This document shows positions 1 to 9,577 of a DNA stretch of 64,000 nucleotides, in pieces (position 1 is the stretch's first letter; each line of letters opens with the position of its first letter). Source of the DNA: Yersinia aleksiciae (GTDB lineage Bacteria; Pseudomonadota; Gammaproteobacteria; Enterobacterales; Enterobacteriaceae); assembly GCF_001047675.1 (NCBI RefSeq), contig NZ_CP011975.1, forward strand, positions 2,396,073 through 2,460,072, written 5' to 3'. The notes beneath the pieces are model-generated. The model worked only from the letters and a program-made list of their open reading frames with translations. It did not search any database and was not told the origin of the DNA. A program made the position numbers and the translations under genes.

Positions 1-261
1 TTTATGTTATGGGTTGAGTTGCCACACGGATTCGATAGCCTGCGTCTTAATCGCTGTTTGCTGCCGCTGGGAGTGCAGGTTGCGGCTGGCTCTATCAGTT
101 CTGCTTCGGGGAAATATCGCAATTGCTTGCGGCTCAGCTACAGCAAGCCGATGACCGCAGAAATTGAGCGGGCAGTACAAAAAGTGGGCAAGGTGATTTA
201 TGAGTTACTGGCAGAGAGTGAGCCGAAGGTGACTTTGGTTGCTGACGAACCTCATTTATAG
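1..261 (+). CDS. C-terminal part of a MocR/PdxR-type regulator with an aminotransferase-like domain
   Basis: The reading frame is open from the first base of the window and stops at TAG 259-261, so only about the last 86 residues are present. The pattern VELP, then RL, then GVQVAAG, then a CLRLSYS segment is typical of the end of the fold-type I PLP domain in GntR-family MocR regulators, which sense or use PLP through a dead aminotransferase domain. The N-terminal winged helix lies outside the window, so the target pathway cannot be judged. A stand-alone aminotransferase is possible but less likely given the CLRLSYS ending. Confidence 0.6.
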   Translation, partial: FMLWVELPHGFDSLRLNRCLLPLGVQVAAGSISSASGKYRNCLRLSYSKPMTAEIERAVQKVGKVIYELLAESEPKVTLVADEPHL

Positions 262-484
262 CTTGGTGACTGGCGGGGCGACTGCACCTATGGCCGCTCC
301 GACGGCTTACGCCGTGACGACCCATTCGGCACATTTCCCCGCTAATCAACGTTGTCAGCGGTCTGAGGGTGAGATTGTTGATAAAGTGTCAGTGACGGAG
401 AGTACAGGCAGATCGTAAAGACGCCGTATTCCCTTTGTAAAAATAAGCCTCCATGGAGGCTCGAACCACGCCATCCTTGGCGTA

Positions 485-514
485 AATAGAACTATTGGTG
501 CAAATAGTTCTATT
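485..514 (-). terminator. Perfect 12-bp inverted repeat at the end of hmuV
   Basis: AATAGAACTATT (485-496) and AATAGTTCTATT (503-514) are exact reverse complements around a 6-base loop. The inner arm covers the hmuV stop codon (510-512). The stem is AT-rich with no clean U-tract, so it may be a weak terminator or a 3'-end stabiliser of the hmu mRNA. Confidence 0.4.
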
Positions 515-1370
515 GGCGCAAATAGATCTGCGGCAGGGCGGTTTCCGGATGGCGTGAGATCCCCAGATCTGCCTGATACCAGCGGGTTAGCGTCTCTGCG
601 TTAAGCACTTCCTCTGGCGTACCACAGGCCACCAGTTCACCTTGCGCTAACAACAGAATGCGATCGGCGTATAACGCCGCCAGATTCAGATCGTGGAGCA
701 CACAGCAGACTGCCAGCGGCTCCTGATTGGTCAGTTGGCGGAGCAAGCGCAGTGTGTGCTGCTGATGATATAAATCCAATGCGGATGTCGGTTCATCCAG
801 AAACAGCCAGCGCGGTGTGGGTTCCGGTTGCCAGAGTTGCGCCAATACGCGAGCCAATTGCACTCGTTGCTGTTCGCCGCCAGAGAGTGCGCGGTAGTCG
901 CGCTGAGCCAGTACCAGACAGTCCGTTTGCGCCATCACTTCTTGCAGAGCCTGGCTATTTTGTGCCTTGCCATAAGGAGCACGGCCCATCTGAATCACTT
1001 CGCTGACGCTAAAGGGAAATGCCAGATCGCTGTATTGGCGCATCACCGCACGGGTACGGGCCAATGCCTGTGGCTGCCAGCTATTCAGGTTTTTACCGAG
1101 TAACTGACACTCGCCGCCGGAGGGGGCAAGATAGCCGGTTAACAACCGTAGCAGGGTCGATTTTCCCGCGCCGTTTGGCCCGATAATCGCCACCATTTCA
1201 CCGCTGGCAATTTGCAGCGAGACGTCATTGATCAACTGCTGCCCTTGCACATGGTAGGAGAGGTGGGTCGCCTCCAATAACGCAGCGGGTGCTTTTGCCA
1301 TCTCAGCTTCAGCGATATCCGCCCCGACTAAATTAACCTCAGCCATATCAGCCCCAGTGATATCAACCAC
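510..1370 (-). CDS. hmuV: Heme ABC transporter ATP-binding protein HmuV
   Basis: Cytoplasmic ATPase that powers heme import through HmuU. Walker [10 protein letters not shown] lies at residues 64-72, the signature LSGGEQQR at about 162-169, Walker B plus catalytic Glu (WLFLDEP) at about 188-194, and the switch His in HDLN near 226. It is last in the hmu operon and its start overlaps the end of hmuU by 8 bp. At 286 residues it is some 20 longer than the Y. pestis protein as remembered. The extra N-terminal residues contain two [10 protein letters not shown] / [14 protein letters not shown] repeats and end at a conventional [11 protein letters not shown] start of the ATPase domain, so they may be a repeat expansion. 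Confidence 0.95.
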   Translation of the reverse strand: MVDITGADMAEVNLVGADIAEAEMAKAPAALLEATHLSYHVQGQQLINDVSLQIASGEMVAIIGPNGAGKSTLLRLLTGYLAPSGGECQLLGKNLNSWQPQALARTRAVMRQYSDLAFPFSVSEVIQMGRAPYGKAQNSQALQEVMAQTDCLVLAQRDYRALSGGEQQRVQLARVLAQLWQPEPTPRWLFLDEPTSALDLYHQQHTLRLLRQLTNQEPLAVCCVLHDLNLAALYADRILLLAQGELVACGTPEEVLNAETLTRWYQADLGISRHPETALPQIYLRQ

Positions 1371-2367
1371 TACGTTGCTCCCGCTGACGTAAAATCAGCC
1401 ATAGAAAATAGGGGCCACCCAGCAGGCTGGTGATCAAGCCGACGGGCATTTCAGCCGGTGCGACCAGGGTCCGAGCCAAGGTATCCGCGGTCAGTAACAA
1501 ACAAGCTCCACCCAGTGCGGCACCGGGCAGTAACCAACGGTGGTCGGCCCCGATACGCATACGGATCAGATGTGGCACCACCAGCCCGATAAAACCGATA
1601 ACCCCACTGACGGCCACCGCTGCACCAATCAGAATAGCGCTGAGTAGCAGTAAACGCAGTTTGGCTTGCCGCACATTGACCCCGAGGTAGTGCGCTTCTT
1701 CATCCCCGAGTTGCAACAGATTCAGTTGCCGCGCTTGCATTAAGCCCAGCACGCAAGCCGGTAAGATCAATGATGCCGCCACCATCAGTGTTGACCATTG
1801 CGCCTGACCCAAACTGCCCATGCTCCAGAGTGAGAACTGGCGTAATTGCTGATCATCACTGATATAGGTCAACACGCCGACGGCGGCACCGCACAAGGCG
1901 TTAATGGCGATACCAGCCAGCAGCAAACGAGATAAATTGCCATGTCCCCAACGGCTAAGGGTGAAGATAATGGCAGAAATGGCCAGACTGCCGATAAAGG
2001 CTCCGACCATGTGACTGTATAGCGCCAGTAGAGGTGGCAAGCTGAAAGGCATGATGATGATCAGCCCGACACATAGCGCTGCGCCACTGCTGATACCTAA
2101 CAAGCCGGGATCGGCCAGCGGGTTACGAAATAGCCCTTGCATGATAGCGCCGGAGACGGCCAGTGCGCAGCCAACTACCACGGCTAACAGCACGCGGGGC
2201 AGGCGGATATTCAGCCAGATATGCCACATGGCATCATCTAATGATGCATGCCATAAGGTGCGGAACGAGAGGGTCAATGCCCCCATATTGGCCGAGCCGA
2301 GCGCTAATATAATGAGGATCATCAGCAAGATGCTTAGCATCAGACGCGGATGGACACGACCATTCAT
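1363..2367 (-). CDS. hmuU: Heme ABC transporter permease HmuU
   Basis: Inner-membrane permease of the FecCD/BtuC family that moves heme delivered by HmuT into the cytoplasm. The 334-residue sequence is almost entirely hydrophobic helices and includes the family segments [19 protein letters not shown] and [12 protein letters not shown], the latter close to the coupling helix that contacts the ATPase. It overlaps hmuT by 4 bp at its start and hmuV by 8 bp at its end, which indicates translational coupling. Length is normal for the family. Confidence 0.95.
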   Translation of the reverse strand: MNGRVHPRLMLSILLMILIILALGSANMGALTLSFRTLWHASLDDAMWHIWLNIRLPRVLLAVVVGCALAVSGAIMQGLFRNPLADPGLLGISSGAALCVGLIIIMPFSLPPLLALYSHMVGAFIGSLAISAIIFTLSRWGHGNLSRLLLAGIAINALCGAAVGVLTYISDDQQLRQFSLWSMGSLGQAQWSTLMVAASLILPACVLGLMQARQLNLLQLGDEEAHYLGVNVRQAKLRLLLLSAILIGAAVAVSGVIGFIGLVVPHLIRMRIGADHRWLLPGAALGGACLLLTADTLARTLVAPAEMPVGLITSLLGGPYFLWLILRQREQRSG

Positions 2368-3233
2368 TGTGCTTGTTCCATGCCTTTACGTAGTTGCGCC
2401 AGCACTTGCGGTGTTTCCAAGCCAAAGCCAAGTAGCGCCATGTCATCAACGACCAACAAACGCTTATGCTTACCGGCTGGCGTCAGTGCCATACCGGGTA
2501 ATTTCCAGATCCCCTCACTGCCACCCAACGCTCTCACACCATCACTGGTGATCAGCAGTAAGTCGGGTGCGCTGGCGATAACGCCTTCCTGAGAGAGTGG
2601 ACGATAACGGCTGAAGCCCTGCATCGCATTGCTGCCACCGGCAGCACGGATCATGGCATCTGCGGCGGTATTTTGACCTGCGGCCATCGGGGTGAGGCCC
2701 CCGTGGCTCATGACAAACAGCACTTTAACCGGCAGTGGCGTGCTGCTCACAGCGGCTAATCGTTGCTGATAGTCTTTAATCAGTTTTTGCCCTTGCTCTG
2801 GCTGATGAAGCGCCATGGCGACCGCGCTAATCTTCGCCGGTACACTTTCTGGCGTCGTTTGGCCCGGTATGGTAACCACGTTCACACCGCTGTCAGCGAC
2901 CTGTTTCAGCGCCAGTGACGGCTGTGCCAGTGCGCTGACCAGCAGCATGGTCGGCTTCATCGCCAGAATGCCTTCGGCATTGAGCATGCGCATATAACCC
3001 ACATCAGGCAGCTTCTGCACTGCCTGTGGTTGTAGACTGGTACTGTCACGGGCCACAATCTTGTCACCAGCACCCAGTGCGTAGGCGATTTCTGTTACAT
3101 CACCACCAATGGTCACAATACGTTCTGCGGCCGACGTATTCGTAGCTGATGTATCTGCAGCAAACGTATTTAGCGGCAGAATACAGGTGCTCAGCGACAG
3201 AATGAAAGGGAGTGACAGTAGCCTTAGTCTCAT
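2364..3233 (-). CDS. hmuT: Periplasmic heme-binding protein HmuT
   Basis: Class III substrate-binding protein that carries heme from HmuR to HmuUV in the periplasm. Residues 1-25 form a signal peptide ending in NTFAA. The mature start has a short duplicated SATNTSA stretch, then [20 protein letters not shown], the usual opening of the BtuF/FhuD fold. A Tyr in [11 protein letters not shown] lies where heme-ligating Tyr residues occur in this family. The start overlaps the end of hmuS by 4 bp. Confidence 0.95.
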   Translation of the reverse strand: MRLRLLSLPFILSLSTCILPLNTFAADTSATNTSAAERIVTIGGDVTEIAYALGAGDKIVARDSTSLQPQAVQKLPDVGYMRMLNAEGILAMKPTMLLVSALAQPSLALKQVADSGVNVVTIPGQTTPESVPAKISAVAMALHQPEQGQKLIKDYQQRLAAVSSTPLPVKVLFVMSHGGLTPMAAGQNTAADAMIRAAGGSNAMQGFSRYRPLSQEGVIASAPDLLLITSDGVRALGGSEGIWKLPGMALTPAGKHKRLLVVDDMALLGFGLETPQVLAQLRKGMEQAQ

Positions 3234-4267
3234 GCGGCAATATCCTTATTGATCAGGCGAGCAATCTGCTCACGCCATTGATTTTGTTCTGGTTGCCCTT
3301 CAGTACGCTGACCATAAAGTTGAGCAAGTTGGGTGCCATCTTCGGCAAATAGCTCTAAACTGGTGACAAAACCGTCTTTGGTTGGCTTACGCGTGATCCA
3401 GCTTTCAGCAATGGCGGTTTCAATCAGATGCAGGGTAAACCGCTTGTTGAACACATTAATCCACTCTTGATGCGGAGTGACTTTCTCAATCAAACCGGTG
3501 AAGATCTGTACGCAGCCACGGTTGCCGACGAAAATCATGATTTCGTTCTGGTCTTGATGGGCAATATTGAGCAGTTGTGTCAGTGAGCTATTGTCAACGC
3601 GGTAAGCCAGATCATCACCCACGGCACGGAAGGCTTGTTGACGGGTCAGGTTATTGCGCTTAAGCAACTGGAAGAACTGGTGCACATCAGTCATGGCACG
3701 CCACTCAGCATCCACGGTGGCATCATCGGCAGTGGGTTCGGTCACTTCTGGTGCGTTCAGCGGCTCTAACTGCAATGCTGGGTTTTCTGCGCTGACAAAC
3801 TTTGCCACTAACGCTTCCCAAGCTGGCATGTCAGTTTGTTCAGTGACGTACACTTTGTGCAATGCATCGCCCTGATGGTCGAAGAACTGGATACTGTGGC
3901 GGACGCCGTGACGGGTCTCTTCTGTCAGGGTGAATGCGCTAGCCCACTGATTGAGGAACAGACGCAAATCCAAATGACGCGGATTGAGGATCAAACCGGC
4001 ATGACCATTCAGATGCTGGTTCTCGTAACGGCCCATTTGCTCATGTACGGCATAGGTGTTGCGAGTGATGGCTTTGACTTCACCGACAGCTTCCAATGCG
4101 GCCAGCAGTGTACGGGCATCCGCCTGTAAACGCTTAGCATCGTGACCAACGCGGCTATGGGTCAGTTCAGCTTCGGAAATACCCATCAGCGTAGCTAAAT
4201 CGCGCGCGTACTTGCCCGGATTATCCGCTTTGGCCTGTAAGTATTGCTCATGTATTGATTTGCTCAT
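3230..4267 (-). CDS. hmuS: Cytosolic heme-handling protein HmuS/HemS
   Basis: HemS/ChuS-family protein that binds incoming heme in the cytoplasm and protects against or degrades it. At 345 residues it has the family length and the two tandem HemS repeats (roughly 30-180 and 200-340). The second contains the segment [21 protein letters not shown] His in [13 protein letters not shown] is a candidate proximal heme ligand by comparison with HemS. The ATG has an AGGAAG ribosome site (AGAGGAAGTTATAATG). It is separated from hmuR by a 118-bp gap with a hairpin, unlike the overlapping genes downstream. Confidence 0.95.
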   Translation of the reverse strand: MSKSIHEQYLQAKADNPGKYARDLATLMGISEAELTHSRVGHDAKRLQADARTLLAALEAVGEVKAITRNTYAVHEQMGRYENQHLNGHAGLILNPRHLDLRLFLNQWASAFTLTEETRHGVRHSIQFFDHQGDALHKVYVTEQTDMPAWEALVAKFVSAENPALQLEPLNAPEVTEPTADDATVDAEWRAMTDVHQFFQLLKRNNLTRQQAFRAVGDDLAYRVDNSSLTQLLNIAHQDQNEIMIFVGNRGCVQIFTGLIEKVTPHQEWINVFNKRFTLHLIETAIAESWITRKPTKDGFVTSLELFAEDGTQLAQLYGQRTEGQPEQNQWREQIARLINKDIAA

Positions 4268-4321
4268 TATAACTTCCTCTTTCTATTGATTTTTTATATG
4301 CAGGTGACAGCGTTAAATCAT

Positions 4322-4355
4322 AACCCAGCAGTGCTATTTATGGGTGTGCTGGGTT
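4322..4355 (-). terminator. Hairpin between hmuR and hmuS
   Basis: AACCCAGCA (4322-4330) pairs exactly with TGCTGGGTT (4347-4355). A T-run follows the stem only in the plus orientation. On the operon strand the tail is ATGATTT, so termination there would be partial. This would fit stronger expression of the receptor than of hmuSTUV. Confidence 0.4.
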
Positions 4356-4385
4356 ATTTTTAAGACTATTTTTTATTCCAATGAG

Positions 4386-6488
4386 TTACCACTGATAGCT
4401 CACGAAAAGTTTTGCATTGCGGCCATCCTGTGGCACGCCTTGCGGGGCGTAATACTCTTTGTCGAAGGCGTTACCCAGCACCACGGTGGTGGTCACGCCT
4501 TTCAACTGTTCCTGGCCTTTATAGCTGACGTAGAAATCATTGACGCCATAACCGGCTTGCGGTGAGCCAGAGCTGGAAACCCGGCTAGAGCGATCGGCAA
4601 ATGTCCCAATCCAACCGACAGCAAAGCCACTGTTAGCAACAGGGACGTCGATGGTACTGGTGACCGTATCTGGGTTGATGGTGTCGAGCCATTCGTTAGT
4701 ATTCTGGTTCTTACCACGGGTGCGGTTATAGGCCAGACCCCAGTTAAACCATTGAGTCTGATAGCTTAAAGTAGCATCCCAACCCCAGATTTTTGCCCGA
4801 TCGATATTCGTTGAGTAGGTAGAGCAGTTTATGCAATACAACCCACCTGGCCCGAAGCCAAAGTCCATGGTTACGCCGGTAGTGATGTAGTTCTTAGCAT
4901 TAGTGTCGAAGTAACTGGTTTTGAATTGCAGCTCATCTTCCGCCATCAACAGGTCGCTAAAGCGCAGACCAAAACCGTACTCTTGAGTTTCGTTGGTTTC
5001 TGGTTTCAGATTTGGATTCGGCACCCAGTTGTTGGTTAAGGTTTTACCCGCGATATTCATGGAAAAGTGTTTTGAGTCGTTGTACATCTCGCCCATGGTC
5101 GGGGCGCGGAACGCCTGTGCATAGGAGCCGAACAGCATCAGCCAGTCGGTTGGTGTCACGCTAAGTGCACCGCGTGATGACCAGCGATCTGCATCCACAT
5201 CGGCGTAACCTTCGCTGCTGCCGCGGTAGTTGTCATAACGGGTACCGGCCAAAATGGAGACTGGCAGGTCGCGCAAGGTGATTTCATCTTGCATCCAGCC
5301 AGAGCCAAAACGGATATCCGCTTGTGGGAAGCTTTCGGTCGCGCCACCCGGCGTTTGTTCCTGTTTATAGGCTTCGGTGCCGTAAGTCAGCAAGTGTGAG
5401 GCAAAGCTGTCGGTGAACAGACGAGTGCGGTTTTCCAGCTTCGCGCCTTTGGTGGTCTGTTCGCGGCCCTCTTCTGCTGTGCCTTGTGGCCGTGCATTGA
5501 TCTCGACTTCGGAGTAGTAAACTTGCACTGTGGCATTCAGCCACTCTTGGTCAAGCGGCTTAATGTTGTACTTAAGCTGGACATCACGTTGAATCGTCGA
5601 ACGGTCGGTCATGACGTTGCTGCTGGATGCTGCGCTGGTTTGCGGGTTTTTTGGCTCGAGTGCGCTGTTGTTGTAGTAGCGCAGGTTAGCGCTCAACGAT
5701 TGAATCTGGTCAATGCGCCAAGTGCCTTTGGCCATCACATTGCTGATGGTTTCATCATTGGGGGCGTTAAAGCCATCGCTCTGACGGATATTGCCGATAT
5801 CGCGCGTCCCAAAGGAGAGAATGCCGTCGACATCATCGGTACGGCCATAGGCACTGGCACCTAGACCAAAGCTGTGATCGCCGGTGGCGGCGGAGCTGTA
5901 AACCCGGTAACCGCTGTTTTGGCCCGGGAACAACAGATCGGCGGCATCGACAGTTTCATAGGCGATAACGCCACCCAGTGCGCCACTGCCGTACAGTAGA
6001 GCAGATGGGCCGCGCACCACTTCAATGCGTTTCACCAGCGCCGGATCGAGGAAAGTCGAATTCAGGTGGCCGGTATCGGTCCCTTGGCGAATGCCATCGA
6101 CCAGTGTCAGTACGCCGTTCTTGCCATAGCCACGCAGTGTCACATCCTGACCATTCACCCGCCCGCTGCCCGTGACTGTCAGCCCCGGGATATTGTGCAG
6201 CATATCAGCAGCGCTGGACGCGGTTTCGCTGGTTGGGGTGTTGCCTTCAACCACGGTCACCATCATGGGTGCTTCAAAGCTGCTACGCTCGTTACCGGTT
6301 GCCGTCACCACCATGGTGTCGGTGCTGTGCTTTTTGCTATTGGTTTGAGTGGTGGTGGTTTGAGCGGTGGTTGTCTCAGCAGTTGGCACTGTGGTTGTCT
6401 CAGCCGCTTGCGCGGCAAAAGGCAGGGTGCAAGCGATTGCCAAACTGAGAGGGGACCAGCGGAAACGGTTGGAAGTGGAACGAGGCAT
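4386..6488 (-). CDS. hmuR: TonB-dependent heme receptor HmuR/HemR
   Basis: Outer-membrane beta-barrel receptor for free heme and hemoproteins, energised by TonB. The order is: signal peptide (1-28), a Thr/Gln-rich linker (about 29-52), TonB box region DTMVVTATG (about 57-65), plug domain with TLRGYGKNGVLTLVDGIRQG, then the barrel carrying the FRAP and NPNLKPE motifs typical of heme receptors, ending in SYQW with the terminal aromatic needed for barrel assembly. It has 700 residues. The TTTVPTAETTTAQTTTTQT linker looks expanded compared with the Y. pestis protein as remembered. Two cysteines (CINC) lie in an extracellular-loop region. Confidence 0.96.
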   Translation of the reverse strand: MPRSTSNRFRWSPLSLAIACTLPFAAQAAETTTVPTAETTTAQTTTTQTNSKKHSTDTMVVTATGNERSSFEAPMMVTVVEGNTPTSETASSAADMLHNIPGLTVTGSGRVNGQDVTLRGYGKNGVLTLVDGIRQGTDTGHLNSTFLDPALVKRIEVVRGPSALLYGSGALGGVIAYETVDAADLLFPGQNSGYRVYSSAATGDHSFGLGASAYGRTDDVDGILSFGTRDIGNIRQSDGFNAPNDETISNVMAKGTWRIDQIQSLSANLRYYNNSALEPKNPQTSAASSSNVMTDRSTIQRDVQLKYNIKPLDQEWLNATVQVYYSEVEINARPQGTAEEGREQTTKGAKLENRTRLFTDSFASHLLTYGTEAYKQEQTPGGATESFPQADIRFGSGWMQDEITLRDLPVSILAGTRYDNYRGSSEGYADVDADRWSSRGALSVTPTDWLMLFGSYAQAFRAPTMGEMYNDSKHFSMNIAGKTLTNNWVPNPNLKPETNETQEYGFGLRFSDLLMAEDELQFKTSYFDTNAKNYITTGVTMDFGFGPGGLYCINCSTYSTNIDRAKIWGWDATLSYQTQWFNWGLAYNRTRGKNQNTNEWLDTINPDTVTSTIDVPVANSGFAVGWIGTFADRSSRVSSSGSPQAGYGVNDFYVSYKGQEQLKGVTTTVVLGNAFDKEYYAPQGVPQDGRNAKLFVSYQW

Positions 6489-6570
6489 GTCGGCAATTCT
6501 CCGTGTTTTTATGCAAAAACAAATAGATAGATGCTGGCTGCCTTGATAAAAGAAATCTGGGTGGCTTGCA

Positions 6571-6622
6571 TTATACCCTTAGTCATTGACGCCACAGCTG
6601 CGTTAGCGGCAATGATTTTGGG
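6571..6622. repeat. Internally deleted ERIC-like repeat between hmuP and hmuR
   Basis: The segment begins TTATACCC, includes GCCACAGCTGCGTTAGC, and ends ATTTTGGGTA, so only the two outer arms of a Yersinia ERIC element appear to remain, without the central CTTAC-TAAG hairpin. It lies in the 5' leader of hmuR. The call rests on resemblance of both ends and on memory of the consensus. Confidence 0.4.
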
Positions 6623-6635
6623 TAATGTGTACGCA

Positions 6636-6827
6636 TTATTTTGTCAGTATCAGTTTTCCTGCTTTGGTTTGGCGCAGTTGGTAGCTTTCGCCCTGATGGA
6701 TGATAAAGGCGACACCGTGCTCCCCCAGCAGTTGCTCGCTGGTGACGGACAAGGGCTTACTTGCCGTTGGATGTTCAACAGCAGCTTTATCATTCAGTAT
6801 GGGTGTTTTATTCAACTGTTTGTCCAT
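6636..6827 (-). CDS. hmuP: Small hemin uptake protein HemP/HmuP
   Basis: Basic protein of about 63 residues encoded ahead of the receptor gene. HemP homologues act as regulators or activators of heme receptor expression in other bacteria; the role here is inferred. The C-terminal half (VTSEQLLGEHGVAFIIHQGE, then YQLRQTKAGKLILTK) is the HemP domain. I place the start at the Met of MDKQLNKT. A longer frame begins 18 codons upstream, but those codons run through the Fur box and read as His/Asp/Tyr-rich text, which is implausible protein. Confidence 0.85.
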   Translation of the reverse strand: MDKQLNKTPILNDKAAVEHPTASKPLSVTSEQLLGEHGVAFIIHQGESYQLRQTKAGKLILTK

Positions 6828-6861
6828 ATAATCAACATGGTAATGATAATCTATATCAATA

Positions 6862-6876
6862 TGATAATTATTATCA
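6862..6876 (-). promoter_or_regulatory. Fur box of the hmuPRSTUV operon
   Basis: TGATAATTATTATCA is a perfect 7-1-7 Fur palindrome, 35 bp upstream of the chosen hmuP start. Further GATAAT repeats (from 6843) suggest more than one Fur dimer. Iron-replete repression of the whole operon is inferred. Confidence 0.9.
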
Positions 6877-6912
6877 ATCATTATTCGGTGTTACATCAAG
6901 ACATATTTATTG

Positions 6913-7563
6913 TTAATTGATTTTTAATTTGCGAATTAATCCCGGCTCCACCAAGGCATAAATTTGATGATATGTGGCGCTGTCCTCAATCATCTGACTC
7001 AGGTGGAGCGCGACGTCCGCGCGGGTGACCAAGCCATGGGCCTCAGTTTGTAAACAGGTAGCGTTGCCAGTGGCCGGTTGGTCCAGCAGGCCGCCGGGGC
7101 GGATCAGGGTATAAGTCAGTCCACTGGTTTGTAGCCAACTTTCCGCCAGTGATTTTTCGCGAACTGCCTGACCGAAAGCCGCCCGGGCGGCGGGGGATAG
7201 GGTCGGCCAACTATCACCGCAGCCAATGGATGTCACCAAAAGCATGCGCTTAATCCCTAGCTTCTCCGCAGTATCAATGATCAGTCGGTTGCCCTGATAG
7301 TCGGCACTACGGCTGCCTAGCGTCGAAATGATGGCGGCTTCTGGCCCGGCTAATTGGCAAGCTTCAAGCACACTGGCGGGATCGCAGGCGTCACCACAGA
7401 CCACGGTCAGACCTTGGCTGCGCAGTGCCTCTGCTTGTTGCGGATTGCGGATCAATAGGGTGACGGAGCGGGGGGGCGATGCGTTATCGGCATGTTGGTT
7501 GGCCAAGGCCAGCAGGTGTGCACCTACGCCATGGCCTGCACCAAAGATTAACCAGGGTTTCAT
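6913..7563 (-). CDS. chuY: NAD(P)-binding heme-utilisation protein ChuY-like
   Basis: Single-domain Rossmann protein of 216 residues. The N-terminal GAGHGVGAHLLALA is a degenerate glycine-rich dinucleotide loop, and LLVTSIGCGDSW occupies the position of the catalytic strand in atypical SDR flavin-reductase-like proteins. Its E. coli counterpart ChuY is described as a reductase acting on the anaerobilin made by ChuW; that role is inferred here from family and position. The start overlaps the end of chuX by 4 bp (ATGA). Confidence 0.8.
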   Translation of the reverse strand: MKPWLIFGAGHGVGAHLLALANQHADNASPPRSVTLLIRNPQQAEALRSQGLTVVCGDACDPASVLEACQLAGPEAAIISTLGSRSADYQGNRLIIDTAEKLGIKRMLLVTSIGCGDSWPTLSPAARAAFGQAVREKSLAESWLQTSGLTYTLIRPGGLLDQPATGNATCLQTEAHGLVTRADVALHLSQMIEDSATYHQIYALVEPGLIRKLKIN

Positions 7564-8075
7564 GGCGTCTCCTCGGCGGTTTCAGTGGTGAGCTGTTGGA
7601 CCAATTGATGGAAGGCAGCCAGGCCATCCGTGCGCAGTTGGCGATGTTCATCACGGCCGACATACACCTTTAGCATCACTTCACCTTGCTGATTGAAAAA
7701 CTGCACTGATGCGGTTGCCATTCCCATAAATGGACGTTCCAGCAGGGCGATCGCCTGACAGTTTTGCGCCCGGAGATGACCACTGAGACCCTGTTTTTCT
7801 CGTAGATTAAAATAGCCGTGACGATGAAAACCACTCGGCAGTGGGCCTTTGTGCTCCAGAATAATATCGGCGGTATGCACCAAGGTGGTGACATCACCCC
7901 ATTCGGTCATGCTGTCCCATATGCGGTCAAATTGGTCGGCATCGACCAGAACTCGCTCCGGTAATGCACGTACCACCTCAAGTGGGCTGACCTGATAATC
8001 CTGCGCAATTTGCTCCAGTGTGCCATCCGGTTGTGTGGCCAGGAATTCCGCGAGTGGTAATGATGGTGTGCTCAT
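7560..8075 (-). CDS. chuX: Heme carrier/chaperone HutX-ChuX family protein
   Basis: Cytosolic heme-binding protein of about 171 residues from the ChuX/HutX family, a fold related to half of HemS, thought to pass heme to ChuW or ChuY. The sequence opens STPSLPLAEFLATQPDGTLE and contains FDRIWDSMTEWGDVTTLVHT and GYFNLREKQGLSGHLRA, all family hallmarks. I take the ATG at 8075, whose ATGA overlaps the chuW stop. A start 23 codons upstream would lie wholly inside chuW. Confidence 0.85.
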   Translation of the reverse strand: MSTPSLPLAEFLATQPDGTLEQIAQDYQVSPLEVVRALPERVLVDADQFDRIWDSMTEWGDVTTLVHTADIILEHKGPLPSGFHRHGYFNLREKQGLSGHLRAQNCQAIALLERPFMGMATASVQFFNQQGEVMLKVYVGRDEHRQLRTDGLAAFHQLVQQLTTETAEETP

Positions 8076-9385
8076 GAGTGATTTTCCGTAGTGATAAGTG
8101 AAGGAATAAGCTGTTGCAGCGCTTGCATCATATTGCTGGCCCAAAAACGACCACTGTCGGTCAGGCGTAGACAGAAAGTATTATCTCTCAGCAGGTTGTG
8201 CTGGTGCCATTGCGCCACTAAGGGCATTAAGGGGTAGGGATTGGCAATCAGTTCGCTCAGATCCAAGCGACCCAACTCAATGCCGCTTTGCAGTTTGGCG
8301 CGCCACGGGTGTTCACCACTGGCTTGCGTCATCATCATCAGTGGTTTTTGCCCGTTATCGATTAATCGATAGTAGTTATCCAGACTGCGATGCTGCATGT
8401 ACGCATGCCCTTGTAAGGAGCCTCCGGCCCCGCTACCCAGCGCAAGGCAATCGGCCCCTTGCTTGATCAGCAGGTTGTACAGATTGCGTTCACGGGTGGT
8501 GCGCGCCCAGTGACTATTGCTCAGTTGATGCCAACCCGCCTGAGCAAGGCTATCGGCACCGCTACAGTAAAAGTCGCACTGCTGCACCAGCGTAGGCAGC
8601 TCTATCCGGTTATTTTCCACCGATTTCGCCAATGGCGTCGTCGGCAACAGATTAAGGGCATAGAGATCAACGCCATCCAGTGGCAATTGGCGGACGATAG
8701 CCAAATCTTCCTGCCAGGTTTCGGGGGTTTGATGGGGTAAGCCGAACATCAGATCACAAACGACCGCTGCACGATCGCGGGTCGCCAGATCGGTGAGAAA
8801 GCGGATCGCCTGATCGCGATCAGCCTTGCGCCCCATGCGCTGACGAATACGAGTATTGAACGTTTGGACACCCACCGAGAAACGGTTGGCCCCCGCTTCT
8901 AAGCAGGCATCAATCCGCTCATCATCAAAATTAAAAATACGCCCTTCAACGGTGATCTCACAGTCCGGTGCGAGTGGTAGGGTGTTACGTAACTCGCTGA
9001 TAATGCGGTGCAACTGTTGTGCGGACAGCGCACTTGGCGTCCCGCCCCCGAAGTAAATTGCATGAATTGGCCCCCCTTGCAGCAGTGGGCTATTGGCCTC
9101 CATGCTCAGTTCGCGCAGCAGATAATCGGTATAGCGCGCGGTGCTTTCCGGTTGCAGCGGGTTCTGATAGAAGCCGCAGAAGGTGCAGTGGGTGGTGCAG
9201 AAAGGAATGTGTAAGTAGAGCAAACGTTTATTGCGGGGAAGCGCCTTTTGTAGCAGGGATTGCCAACTATCCTGGAGCGACTCCGCGGGAAGCGGTAGGC
9301 TGTCGCGCCACGGCATTGTTGCCCAGCGCTTGGGGAAAGGCAGTAGCCCCGGTTGTGCATGATATGGAACTAGATCAAGATTCAT
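8072..9385 (-). CDS. chuW: Radical SAM heme-degrading enzyme ChuW/HutW
   Basis: HemN-like radical SAM protein of 437 residues. The [4Fe-4S] triad is CTTHCTFC (CxxxCxxC, about residues 62-69) and the SAM-binding YFGGGTPSALS segment follows near 110. E. coli ChuW opens the heme ring anaerobically by radical methyl transfer to give anaerobilin and free iron; the same role is inferred. It heads a translationally coupled chuW-chuX-chuY operon next to the hmu transporter, so uptake and anaerobic iron release sit together. Its first third and promoter are duplicated at 23864-24371. Confidence 0.87.
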   Translation of the reverse strand: MNLDLVPYHAQPGLLPFPKRWATMPWRDSLPLPAESLQDSWQSLLQKALPRNKRLLYLHIPFCTTHCTFCGFYQNPLQPESTARYTDYLLRELSMEANSPLLQGGPIHAIYFGGGTPSALSAQQLHRIISELRNTLPLAPDCEITVEGRIFNFDDERIDACLEAGANRFSVGVQTFNTRIRQRMGRKADRDQAIRFLTDLATRDRAAVVCDLMFGLPHQTPETWQEDLAIVRQLPLDGVDLYALNLLPTTPLAKSVENNRIELPTLVQQCDFYCSGADSLAQAGWHQLSNSHWARTTRERNLYNLLIKQGADCLALGSGAGGSLQGHAYMQHRSLDNYYRLIDNGQKPLMMMTQASGEHPWRAKLQSGIELGRLDLSELIANPYPLMPLVAQWHQHNLLRDNTFCLRLTDSGRFWASNMMQALQQLIPSLITTENHS

Positions 9386-9548
9386 AGTTAATCCGCCAAG
9401 CTATAGATGCGAAATTAAATGATAATCATAATCACTCAATCAATAGCTAAGGTGAGATATGTTGATCTAAGTCAGAAAATAAGGGTGGAAAGTGTTCAAA
9501 TCAGGTGAAATGGCGCAAAAGGCTAACACTATCTGATTAGCGCAGACC
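9031..9548. repeat. Left copy of the island-flanking direct repeat (518 bp)
   Basis: This segment, from within chuW to beyond its promoter, recurs in the same orientation at 23864-24371. The two start at CACTTGGCGTCC and end at CGCAGACC. They differ by a 9-bp deletion, a 1-bp deletion and a few substitutions, all seen in the right copy. The left copy is joined to intact chuW. Confidence 0.93.
9420..9434 (-). promoter_or_regulatory. Fur box of chuWXY
   Basis: TGATAATCATAATCA lies 34 bp upstream of the chuW start and matches the Fur consensus in most positions. The same site occurs in the duplicated copy at 24243-24257, which now drives only a broken fragment. Confidence 0.75.
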
Positions 9549-9577
9549 ATGCTGCAAAGTAGAGAATCAATATTCAC

